DNA of 64,000 nt from Mastigias papua (taxonomy: Eukaryota; Cnidaria; Scyphozoa; Rhizostomeae; Mastigiidae), in contig OZ025280.1 in NCBI GenBank assembly GCA_964019165.1, forward strand, positions 11,092,428-11,156,427, written 5' to 3'. Positions within the stretch are counted from its first letter, which is position 1. Each line of letters begins with the position of its first letter. The notes below the pieces were generated by a model, which was given only the letters and a program-made list of their open reading frames with translations, was not told the origin of the DNA and searched no databases. Shown here piece after piece: positions 1 to 11,500 of the stretch. A program made the position numbers and the translations under genes.

Positions 1-3000
1 GTATACACCTTATAGAAAATTACTTTTCTATGAGCCTTTCTAAAGACAATATCTACACAGAAATACTGGGGCCCACTCTCCAAATTCTCAACAAATGGAA
101 GCATAGTAAATGCACACTGTCGGAGATACATTATTTAGCAATCTCATTATACAAAAGGCATAGTATATACGCAACATCTCGGGACATCTAATAGTGCAAG
201 AGCCAACGAAGGCCCAGAGACTATTACAGCCTCCCACACTTGTCGAGCGTAAGGGCATGCTATTTGCAACTCATACGTACTAATTTTGCGGAACTATATT
301 CAAAATTTAATGGATACGAGATATGCTTTTGTAAGATGAGGTTGCTCAGAAAAGGTGTGCCTCTATACCCAAATACTTTCGAATATCGCCCCGAGCAATG
401 ATTCTGCTGCAAAGGAAGTGCAGGTAATTTTTTCTAGATGCCAGCTCATTCGACTACAACTTGTTATCTAATTATTTTGAATCCCCACTGTTGGAATTTC
501 CCTGTCTACATCAAGTCTACAAACATTGAAGCAGTTCCAAGGCAACTAATTGAGCGCTGTTAATGTAATCTAAATCATATATTTCAGAGCGTGTGATCTC
601 GCCAGGTGAACAGCTTGAGTATGCTACCCTGTCACGCAAGATTTCCCGTGCATGGGGCACTGCTTTTGCAACTGCTCAATGACTCACCAATAACCCAAAG
701 GGTGTATTCCCGTGGCCTCAGATGTCCACTTCTATATATAAACAGCTAGTGGAGCATGTTTAAATAGAAGTATTTCGCTTTGTAATTCTAGAATCCTGGA
801 AGTTCTGATTACTTGACACCCCCTTCCAAACGGGTTCGAATTTATCCTAGTTCACAAAAACGCCCCTTACATGCCTTATATAATTGAAAAATAGCATACA
901 AACAGCTTGTGCAGCACACAGTCGTTTTATTCTCCAGCTATCATGCCAATATTTAGCTAATACACACGCTTTGTGGGGACACACTACCTACATATCTATA
1001 CACGTTGCTCACCTGTTAGAAGAAGTCTCCAAACTACTGCCGAGACCTTTGTGTCTACGGAAAAATTGTTTCTATTCCTCCTTTTCTTTGAACTTCCATT
1101 GTGTATTCGGCCCCTCACGTACTCACCAATAGGAACAGTTTAGAACCAGATTGTGACCAAACAGTAAGAAACGTTTAGCGCTCGGCCTTGAGCTAGGTTT
1201 CTTAGAAAACAACGTGCATCATAACTATGTTGAGGGAGCTGGGGCCTTACATTGTTCTTGAGTTACTCCTATCTTCTAGCGATTTTAGGCCTCAATATTC
1301 CTATAAACATTATTCTTATAAAATGAAGAGATTCTATTAGAAGTACAGACCCTTCAGGCCAGAGTGCAATCGAGTAACTTTCTATGCCAGATCTTTTTAT
1401 CACAAACTTTGTAAATCCTCATCAATTTTAATTTGGCGAGTTTTGTTTAGTCGTGGCTAGTTTTACAAGTATTTACGCTACGTTTGCCTGAATTTTACCA
1501 TCTCAAATTGTAGCTTCATGTTTTTATTATTCCCGTTTGAAAGGTAATGCAGGTGCGCAACTTGGAATTCTTGAGGGCACCGGTCCCATCCACAAAAAAG
1601 GGCACACTAAAACTTTCTAAATAAGATGCGGCCTGGCGCTTCATGAGCATACTTTTACAGGGGTGTCAGAGGGTTGTGCCCTGCAGAAGCGGATTTTGCC
1701 CCTCAAAAAATTCATCTGTAATATGATAACAGAAGCTAAAAGAGCACCATTGCAGTGGTAATAAACTTGGGATACAATGTCATGTCTACCAATGATGAAA
1801 GTCCTCAATTGATTGACACCAAGATGTACTTATTCCATGTAAAAATTCATGGGGGGTATCAGGTCTGGAGCTGCCGAGTAGGATATTTGAACACCAATGT
1901 TACAAAGCGAAGTTGCTCAACCTCTTTTCAAACTATAAACCAAATGTTTTTCAGATGTAGATCATCGATAGAGAAGCACTTTTGAAGTACGAAAGTATCA
2001 ACTTTTTAGGGAGACATTTGAGGGTCTTGGGGCTTGTCCCCAGAAAAATTGTCTACACTAACTTGCTCTAGAACTTCAGAAAATGCCCTTTGCGTAGTAG
2101 GAAAGGGTTTGTTGTCATTGATCTAGATGGGAAGTATGACCCCATCCTCCAATCTACACTGTACGAATATGGAAGACACAAAGTTGTGATCTTGAAAGTA
2201 AAAGTCTTATCGTGAATGAGTCTGATCAGGCAAATGTGAAAATGATGGAAAAGGTATAGGTATTAACTTCACTCAGAGATTTGGGGGTCGGGGGGCTTGC
2301 CTGCCCCCAGAAGAATTTTCTAAAACAACTCTTTCTAGAATGTCGGAAAATGCCCTTCTGCGTAGTAGGAAATCATGTTCGTATCATCGATTTTAATTCT
2401 ATGATGGAAAATATGATACTACCCTCCAATCTGTATTGCGTGAATTTGAAAAACTCAAGATTTTGATCTTAAAGGATGAAATCTTGTAGTGAAAGAGTTT
2501 ACTTAGGCAAATGCTTAAGTGGCAAAAAAATGTTCTGATCCAAATTCTAACGCCCAAAGAACGCTCTGCCTTCTGAAATCAGTCCTCAGTAAGAATGTTT
2601 CCCATCCCCCGATTATTCTAACCCCCCCCCGACCAGTTGGTTTTCTAGAGTACTTGCCTTTAGTTGCACCATGCCTTTCTGCTATCTGATAACTGAATAT
2701 CGATTATTCGGTGTTTGTTAGACACCCCTGGCTGTTACTGACCCGATTGTACACTATGATAACACAAAAACAAAGCCCCAATGTTTTGAAAATGGGGGAG
2801 CATGCCTTACCATATCATTGGATGACACAGAAAGACTTGTAGCTACTGTCAAAGCAAAACGGAAAGAAAACGGGGCTCTGGGGGCTTGCGCTCAGAAAAG
2901 TATTTTAGGACCATACGCTCTAGAACGTTGGAAAACGCCCTTGTATAGTTTATTGTATTTTGCTTTTGGGTGCTTTTTCGCTTTCCAGCCACCATCTCGT

Positions 3001-4204
3001 GTAAATTCAGTCATGTAGCTTTGTTTATGCTAGTTGATTCCTCATAAAATCTTGGCAGTTTTAAAAAGCATAGTGGATAGTTGAGGATGTGGTGTACATC
3101 CATTTTTATTGCATATTGTAAATATAAAAGGAGCCATGCATAATTATGTAACACGAAAATTCACCCATTTTTACCACCCAGCCACCCCCTGTAACGCATC
3201 ACAACAAATCTAGTACAACAAATCCCTTCCTTGCATAACAGTTAGAGCCTTGAGGCCCCTATCATTATTTTCAGCTCATATTTCATATTACCATTATTTT
3301 CATGTAACAAATTATCACTCAATATCTTGTTCTACTGTTACAGAACAATATCACAGGAAAGAAACATCGTGAAGCGATGCAACTGGGTGCGATTGGCATT
3401 TTCAAACGTCTGCGAAGGTCAGATCAAAGTTTCAGAAAAATTGAGGATACATACACATACATAAACAAAAATGAATTGGATTTTAACCTTGATGTTATTT
3501 CAAAAAAGACACATTTCAAAACAGTCTCCTTCACCCCTGTAACAAGTTGCAACAAAACTGACCATGCCTCCATTTTCCAGACACCTTGTAATTTTTGAAT
3601 GGCCTCCAAGTATTATTTTAGAATTACATTTTAGCCATACTTGTTATAGGAGGGCCCTTCGAAAAGTGAAATCTAGTGCTATGCAATCTATCCACTGGTT
3701 TTGTTTGAAAAAGAAAAGTGTCTTAGCACATGTGATTGATACATAAATTTGCCCTGGGGAGTACCTTTACTTGCTGCGTGCATGTAATAAGCTGTGTAGC
3801 CTAGGCGTGACAGATAAAGGAAGCTAATCATGGTGTAGCTGGAAGCTCCAGCTCAATAATTGGGTGTTTGTAATCATGTGACATGTAAGTAAGAGGATAA
3901 AGCACTGTGAGGTGGGCAATTGAAGTCACTTGGTCAGCATCGCTTGCTCAACCAACATTGGATTCTGGTGTAAGGTGGACTATCTGCTGAAATATATAAT
4001 CGTAGGTTGTTTTGAATTGTTTTTAATAGATGATAAAAGTTTTTAACAATTATTTTTTATGAGGTTTCGAGTACAAGACATGATTTTTGCGGACTGTATG
4101 ACTTGAGAAATCTGCTGATTGAGATTTCTCAGAAATGTAAATAAAGTCTGTAACGGACTACGTACCTAGTGGAAGAAGCGAATTTTCGCATACTTAGTAT
4201 GAGA
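1..4204. other. left edge, no gene recognised
   Basis: Apart from the dispersed repeats at 2000-2515 and about 2865-2955 this is unique-looking AT-rich sequence. A short open stretch between AG at 3342-3343 and GT at 3418 could be an exon but its phase does not fit the SET gene directly (see rejected list). The missing 5' exon(s) of the SET-YR gene may be here. Confidence 0.4.
2000..2515. repeat. two tandem copies of a dispersed ~260-bp repeat
   Basis: Copies from about 2005 and 2268 share GGGGTC..GGGGCTTG..CCCCAGAA.AATT, then CTCTAGAA.nTC.GAAAATGCCC, then CGTAGTAGGAAA, then CCTCCAATCT and a terminal CTTGTAGTGAAAGAG-like stretch. The GGGGCTTG/CCCCAG part can fold into a small hairpin. Shorter pieces of the same family are near 2865-2955, 7150-7245 (reversed) and 12290-12375 (reversed). 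Class not known. Confidence 0.65.
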
Positions 4205-4212
4205 CTACTGAG

Positions 4213-5217
4213 CAGTGGCGTAGTGCTAAATTTTTAACAAGGGGGGCTCAAAACAGAAAGTTAGAGACCCCACCCTTTTAAGGATGTGGCATGTAGAATC
4301 TTGCAAAATAACTCCTAAGTCATTCCTCACTATTGCACTGAACACCAGATTTGTGCCAGGTTATAGCATTATTTTTTAGCGTGCAGGTCTGTCCCTGGCA
4401 CTTTTCTAGGGATATAGGGCTTGCCTTTTTACCTTTCAAAATTGTAGAGTGACCGATGCCCTTTTTGGTACTACAATTATACTAGAAATGAGGTTAAAAG
4501 TTGGCGAACTTTAAGTCATATCAATGGACTTCACTTAGCGATTTCGCTATAGATGAATTATATCAACAAGAAGAAAGGAAAGCGTTTTAACTTGCAAGCA
4601 AAAATTTGGGATGAATGGAATGGAATTAAGTATTATTGATTTCATAAACGCTCCCTACATCAAACTACATAGCTTCACTCTTAAATACGCTCAAAATCAT
4701 TCCATCACTTCCAAAAGTGGCAACCACTGTTCAGTGAAATTAGGCATGGTTTCAGCTAAGAGACATTTACCGACACAATGCAAAACTCTTTTAAGAAATC
4801 GTAGTACCAGCCGATGAAACTTTTCAGTGCTATTCGTATTCCCAACAGCATCATTACACCTAGAAGTCACAATTCTTCCCAAAATATCGTAGTATTCGCT
4901 GACAAGTGGCTTGATTTCTCGACGGAACTTCTTCACGGATTGTGACGATAACATGGCACAAATTTTCCAACAGAAATGTAAAATTTGGCTGATTCACCTC
5001 CATAATTTCTACGTAGAAGGGTGTAACAACCCCGTTGGTATGGCCCTGGGATTGCGAAGAAATATTAAAATAAGTTTGCAAATCCAAAGCAGAGTAGAAA
5101 AACTTAAGAAAAATGATCCATAACTTGGCATTTGGAAGGGGTGCTGGGCCCCCAAAATCTTCCAAAAGTTTAGCAAAAGGGGCTGCACCCTCGAGCCTCC
5201 CTACGACTACATCCCTG
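4213..5217. mobile_element. hAT-type DNA transposon remnant with 8-bp target duplication
   Basis: The left end begins CAGTGGCGTAGT and the right end, read on the other strand, CAGGGATGTAGTCGTAGG: matching imperfect terminal inverted repeats. The flanking 8 bp CTACTGAG occur at 4205-4212 and again at 5218-5225. An 8-bp duplication with CAG-starting ends is diagnostic of the hAT superfamily. The 1005-bp interior contains two overlapping minus-strand open stretches (4697-4954 and 4860-5165) that I could not match to any transposase; it is probably non-autonomous. Confidence 0.85.
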
Positions 5218-5784
5218 CTACTGAGCTATTTTTTGTAAGTGCTTCCAGCTTTCCACTACCTCGTATGTTGAAGTATGAGGAGGGAGTGGAAAGCTGAAAA
5301 CAGTAACTTAAAATGCATTGACCTAGTAGTTGATCTACCTCCATATTCTCGTAGTTTTCCATAGCACTCTTATTTTCAACATCCCTCCTAGGCTTGTCAT
5401 TGTTGCAGCAACGGTATGGCTACAGAAAGGTCTGGAAGCACCAGGGTGAGGATAAAAATAATTTTTTCCTAATTGAATAGTCATTAGCATCCATGCTGCA
5501 TACATGTTTCATCTACAAGAAACTGGTTTATAAGAAATGAGTACTGGGCCGTCGATGAAAAATTTAAGAAACTCTTGTAATTTTTTTAAGAAAAGGTAAG
5601 AAGCTTTGAAATACTAGTTTGTCTAAAAGAAGAGTACATTGACTTGCTTTAACTCGTTAATTTGTATCATTTATGTTTGGAAAAGACTGTAGCTGTGATC
5701 TGCTTGGACTTTTCGGGATGCTTAGCAGTTACCAGGTTGCATTCCATGTAAAACTCACGCAAGAGTTATGCCAGTAGTTCCCCA

Positions 5785-5817
5785 GGTGTATGCCAACGAT
5801 GAAGGTTGGCGTACACC
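5785..5817. repeat. 13-bp inverted repeat (hairpin) next to a G-rich run
   Basis: GGTGTATGCCAAC and GTTGGCGTACACC pair except at one G-T position, separated by 7 bases. Directly after it comes a run of G-clusters (CAGGGGCGGTGGGGCGGGGG). Could be one end of a decayed element. Confidence 0.5.
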
Positions 5818-7645
5818 CGAGCAGGGGCGGTGGGGCGGGGGTGTGGGGGTGTGACACCCCCCACGGATTGAAAATCGTTAATGTACTCGGTAGATTTGAG
5901 ATCTTTTGCTGCCGACTCGGCAGACAAAGTGCAGACGGTTTGAATTAGATATGCCGAAAATATGGAGCACCGCTTACATTGAGTCTTTCGTGTCGCCCAC
6001 ATAGAGGCCACAGTTGCGAAAGAAGGTCACTGTATCTGACTAAACTCGCTCACAGTAAGATTTCTACTTTCAAGATCACAGTTTTGTGTCTTTCATATTC
6101 GTGCAAAATAGAGTGGAGGGTGAGGTCATACTTTCAGGCGCGCAACCAGGAGAGTCCTGGGATTCTGGACCGCTGCCCTTTTCAGCAAAGGAATGAAATT
6201 GTCCTTTTTAGAGTGCCTTCTTTATATCAAAAAGCACTTTCCTTAGATTTAAAAGATGTGGTCCCAAGAAGTTTCTGGGGCATCGCCCCCATTTCCGGTT
6301 TTTCCTTAAAAGGTATTGCAATAAGGATCATTGGACTTCAGAAGTAACCATACCAGTGAACGTTCCATACTATTTTCTGCGTTTGCTGTTCTGCAGAACT
6401 ATATTCAAAGGCCGTTGCCCTGGGTGTAAATTCCGGGAGTCTGGGGATGTGACACCCTGAGCAGATAAATGAGAGCAATTTGCTGGGAAATTGCATCCTT
6501 TTGCTGGGCAATAATGACATCAAAGAGTTGCACGCATAAATTTCACCGACTTGAACTATTCTTCCTCGGCGCTCTTGCGTATTGTTATGTGCTTTGGCCC
6601 TATTCGCACTAGAGCAAGAAATCGTACAAAGTTAATCCCCATTGTCCTTCATCAAAGGCGGTACACACTAGTGATGACGTTTCTTAATTGGTCTAGTGCG
6701 AACGGAATAAAATGTAGTTTTACCAAACGCTAATCCCTAAAAGGTTCCGTCGAAGAGCCCCAGAGCTCTACAAAAGTTGGAAAATCAATTAAAACACTGC
6801 AGGGGCCAAGGGGATCTGCCATGCTACTTGTCAACAGTGCTTACTACCTCGACTATCCCAGTTAGAATTGCACGCGACATCAATTTGATAAATGAATAAG
6901 TGACAACCGGATGATGCGATGGTAGGTAACAAATGAGCCAAATGCGAACGAAAATCTACTAACATTTGTCAAATTCCACAAAGTTTGTTTAATTACCGTG
7001 GGATTATCGAGTTTAACAAAGTTTGGGATGCTGTAGTGCGAACAGGCCCTTAGTGTTGGATAGCATAGCATATTCACATTTTGTTTCCAGGTTAGGGGAT
7101 TAGTTTTCCTTCAAAAAACAATGATGAATTATGAGAGCACCGTTCTCCCATGCCCCAAAGGAGCGTTTTCCGACGCTCTAGAGGGCATAGTCTTAAAAAT
7201 TATCTCTGTGTGCAAGCCCCCAGACCCCCAGGGGTCTCTCAAACAGGTTGAGACTTTTGTACATGATAAGTGCTTCTCTATCGATCACCTACATCTGAAA
7301 GGTACTAAGTTTATAGCAATTGAAAAGAGATCAGTAGCAACTTTGGTTTATGTCATTTGAGTTCACATGTCTTACTCAGCAGCTCAAAACCTGACACCCC
7401 CAAGAATTTTGTCTAGCACCGACCCTGCACCTGAGGTACAAAGATCAAAAGAACCCTGCGCCGAAATTTGCATTTTATCACGCCAGTACACCAGAGAGTA
7501 TAGTTTAGGCTGCATCCACGCTGCCACACCGACAGGAAAGCTGACTCCACGCCGGAGATCTTTGGGCCTAACTGAATGGGATGCACCTTGGAGCAGTTAA
7601 CCACCCAGAACTGTTCGACCTTTGCACAATACCGTGAGCTTCGGT

Positions 7646-7813
7646 CAGTGGTGGCACCAGGGGAGGGCTAGTGGGGCTATAGCTTCCCCCGTCGGAAGGT
7701 GAAAAGCGATTTTTTCGGAGATTTTTGGCATTTATAGTACCCTGAAAACCATATTTTAGCCCCCTCATCGGAAGAGTCAGCCCCCCTTCGGAAAATTCCT
7801 GGCGCCACCCCTG
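7646..7813. mobile_element. hAT-type MITE, 168 bp
   Basis: Ends CAGTGGTGGCACCAGG and, inverted, CAGGGGTGGCGCCAGG; flanked by GCTTCGGT at 7638-7645 and 7814-7821, a perfect 8-bp target duplication. The interior (GGCTATAGC, TTTTTCGGAGATTTTTGGCA, CCATATTTTAGCCCCC) is the same family as the copy at 10687-10873, in the opposite orientation. Confidence 0.92.
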
Positions 7814-8432
7814 GCTTCGGTCTCAAATCTAAGAAACTACTTATGAAACTTTTTAGTACTGGAAAGGCAAATTGTGATGTCAAATTAAGAAACTTTTAGT
7901 ACTAGGTGCCGATCTAAGTTTCTTATTAAAAAAACTTGTATACAACTATCTTCTGTACTCTTAGCCATTTGACAGTAATTTGCAAGAGAAATGACAAGAC
8001 AAAAGCAAGTTGTATTTGGCAGTTTCATACCATAAGTAAGTTACACAACACCATGTTTATTAACTCAACAAACACACTTACATTGGCTAATTCTTAAAAT
8101 TTTTGCTGCATTTCTGCAACATCCTCAGAGGTACTTCTCACAGAAAAGGTTGCTGAGAAGCAACAAACATTTTGCGGATTAGTTACTGTATGTGTTTCTG
8201 TGTGTCAATAAACATGGTTTTACTGAACTTACTTAAGGTATGAAACTATCAAAATACAGTTTGAGCTACAACACATGAGATGTAATTCATTCCCTTGCAA
8301 AGCACCTGTGAACAAAAATAAAATGCACGATCAAACTTTCGTTTTGAAAGCTCCAAGCTAAGTTACTATGTACATTTATTGTTTGATCTTTGAATGCCTA
8401 CATGATCATAAATGATAACTTCATATTTATAG

Positions 8433-8547
8433 CAATCAAGGAGAAAGTTGAATTTTGAAGTAAAGCCAGAGAACGATGCCAAAAAATGGATAATGCTTGG
8501 CAAGGATCAACCAGGCCTTGCAAAACAATACATAAATGATGAGATAG
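8433..8547 (+). CDS. SET gene, first traced exon (start of SET domain)
   Basis: The exon opens after TTTATAG and ends at G|GTGAAG, with one base carried over. The 38 codons end in a stretch (KQYINDEIG) that leads straight into the Gly-rich start of the SET domain in the next exon. The part before it, with the sequence KWIMLGKDQPGL, resembles the pre-SET lead of KMT5A-like proteins of invertebrates. The reading frame has a TAG immediately upstream of the acceptor, so this is not the first coding exon unless a different start is used. Confidence 0.75.
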
Positions 8548-11500
8548 GTGAAGTACCCTCATAAGACTATTACTTTTTGTGCTACCAGAGTATTCCGCTA
8601 GTAACAGAGTTAAAAAGGCATACTACAAGGCAATTTATGCATTGCTCTTTGTTCAGTATGGAAGACAATCTTCTTGCATCAGGGGTGTACCAAATCAGGG
8701 AGTAGGGGGTATCATAAATAATTGTTTCAAAGATCATTTGAAAGATCACAGTTAGGCTTGTCTGTGACAGCTGGCCTAGTAGTCAACGCTTGGCAGCAAT
8801 TCAAGGAAATTCAATAGTCTGTTGGTAAATATATGGAAGATCCCCTACACCAAAAAATCTTTTGGTATGACAATGCTTTTTGCTCTCATTTAAAGTATAA
8901 TTCTTCCTACCTGTTATTTTAGTAAGGATTTAACAGAAAATCTATTAAACTATTGCTATATCTAACGAGCTACTTGGCCTCGATTTCTTGACTTAAGAAC
9001 AAAAACACTGTCTTCCTTGCAGGCTATGGTGTTGTGAACTATATTGACCACCTAATTCCGTCAGGAAGCTTCATTTTGGAGTATGCTGGTGAGCTAATTT
9101 CCAAAAAGGAAGCTGATAAAAGAGAGATGTACTACAGCAAAGTAAACTATGGCAGTTACATGTTCTACTTCAGATACGAAAATAGAGACTTATGGTAGGT
9201 TAATGAATATAGCTAAACACGGAAGTGTTTGGCTCACTTTGTAAATTAGATATCACCTCCTTAAATAAACAATCTGTTTGTAAGAAATACATTTATTGGA
9301 GAATAGGGCCCAAAAGGAAAAAATTGCAAGAAAATTTGTTTAGATGTTATCACCAAATGCCACTCAGCTCAAGCTCCAAACTTCTAATTTCTTGCTTGCC
9401 AAAAATTAATATTTCTTTACTCCTAATTCCGAATTGTTAAAATGCATTTAAATTCCCTTTAAGCGATCAGTAATGGTAGAGTAATCCATTTTAGACAGTA
9501 TAAGAAAGCTTCTTTCTGTCCCAGTACTGAGACTGTCTTTTCATGATTCCAGTATCAAGGCATTTTATGCACATATAATTCAATTTGTAAATACCATATG
9601 ACAGGGCATTTTCCAGCATTGCAGATACTCTTATTCGCGAAAACGCCGGAGTCCTAATAAACAGGGGATTGGAAAATTCTTCAAAATGAATCAAATGAGG
9701 GGTCGGAATAAGCGCGGGGGGTTGGAAGCTTGGGCTAACTATGCACCAATAGCCATTGATGCAAAATCTTGGTAAACATCACTGCAAACAATACTTTTTG
9801 GAATACTGTCTCATGTATATCTCATTCACTATTTAGATAACTCAGTCACAGCAAGAATTATCTTCTAAAAGAGTTGAAAATTTAATACATGGGGTGCCCT
9901 AATAAGAGTGGGTGGGTTGGAACATAATTCGAGAAATATAAGCGGGGGATGCTTATTGACATAAGAGTAGTTTGGTTGAAGAAATTTTTCTGGGGGCAGT
10001 CCCCAGCCCATAACTGTCCTGTTATACTTATGAAGATAGTAAAGTAAACATTCCCTTTCTGGAAGAGAATGTGAAGACCAAAATATATCCCTGTCAAGGC
10101 AAAGTCATGTACATAGATGTGCCCTAAGTGGAAGTCCTGCCCCCCTTTACCCTAGGTACACGCTGGCGTCCCTGTACGTGCGTTTGTCTGAGGATCGTGT
10201 GTAACTCGGCTGCTGAGATATAACACAGGTTGCTGAGACTTCAAACAGGCAGCCAGGTTTTAGTAAAATGGTGGAAAATTCGGCTGCCTGAGTAAGGCCC
10301 TAAATACACTACGGGCTTAAACTTGCATGCCTACCGATGTTTCGACAGTTAAGCGAATTAGCACCTCAGTGCATAGTGTATTTGGTCAAAACTGCAAGAA
10401 AAGTGCTTAACCGTACATGAAAGGGGCCGCTCACTCGACTTGAGCATCTTTTGGAGGTCCTCAGTTTGGGAAATTCTGTCAACGGGGATTAACGTATTAA
10501 CTCATTTTGTATTGGAGGTCTATAACAGTGTAGTTTTCAGCTCTAAAGATCGTCATTGCTATGTCTGAAGAGGAAAAGCTAGCGTTTCTTTTAATGGTTT
10601 TCTATTTGTTAGAGCAAAGGAGGCAAGCAACTAGTCAAAGATTAATTTTGTATGCATTGGCATTGATCAATTTTCGTACTTTTGAGCAGGGGTGGCGCCA
10701 GGAATTTTCCAACGGGGAGTGCTGACTCTTCCTACAGGGGGGCTAAAATATGGTTTTCAGGGTACTATAAATGCCAGAAATTTCCGAAAAAATCGCTTTC
10801 CATCTTCCGATGGGGGCTAGCCTGCTCTGACGGGGGGCTATAGCCCCCGAGCCCTCCCCTGGCGCCACCCCTGCTTTTGAGATACAGAGGACAGCACTGG
10901 GATATTTTGCAAATATATACCTTAAAAAGAGGGCATGGGCTTTTCATAGAAGTAGCGAAGACTTCAATGCATACTATGCGGCAGGCTTGAACACAAGCAA
11001 GTTGAATCCAAATTATTGGCATGCTCACTACCGAATGAGTCGGGAAAATTTTGATCACATTTGTGAAACTGGTTTTATGTATATGGTGAAGGAACATACA
11101 CATTTATGGAAAACCATCCCAATTTTCGAAAGCCAGTCATGTTCTAACAATTTAGGTCACACTATGCAAAATACGATATGAAGTCAGGCAACGGATAGAG
11201 ACAGGGTATGCTGTCAAAATATCAAATTATAGTTCATTAATATCAATTGGCTGCTGCAGTTACGGGGAGAAACCCTACTGATGAACTTGTACTGGCAAAA
11301 GTAAGCCGGAAACAAATATATTCAGTACTAATTGAATCATAAAAACGTCTTACTGCTGTTTAAGCCTGTAGTGTATTTAGGGCCTAAGCTACAATTCCAA
11401 GAGGCCAGCCGAATATTTGAATGAAAATTTGTATTACAAATGATATGATAGGATTAATTTATTTACCGTTAGCTTCTAAGATAGTATAAGATATTAATAC

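Larger units (their letters stand above)
5226..8432. other. upstream region or first intron of the SET gene, repeats only
   Basis: Contains the hairpin at 5785-5817, fragments of the GGGGCTTG/CCCCAG repeat near 6270-6300 and 7150-7245, the 7646-7813 MITE, and otherwise unique sequence. No exon with convincing splice ends and a protein match was found. Confidence 0.4.
10296..11384 (+). mobile_element. PIF/Harbinger-type transposon, 1089 bp, TAA target duplication
   Basis: Both ends are a 27-bp inverted repeat starting GGCCCTAAATACACTAC with one mismatch between them. They are flanked by TAA at 10293-10295 and 11385-11387, the 3-bp T-W-A duplication of PIF/Harbinger. Inside on the + strand is a piece of Harbinger-like transposase, broken by a nested hAT MITE and later stops. 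The second (DDE nuclease) half and the companion Myb-like gene are absent, so it cannot move on its own. Confidence 0.88.

Noticed and set aside
820..850. GGTTCGAAT resembling a tRNA T-loop
   Set aside because: No cloverleaf can be built from the surrounding 80 bases.
3344..3417. Exon-like segment (AG before, GTCAGA after) with an open frame ITGKKHREAMQLGAIG
   Set aside because: It carries two bases over, which would meet TGA if joined to the exon at 8433; no bridging exon was found, so it is not added to the gene.
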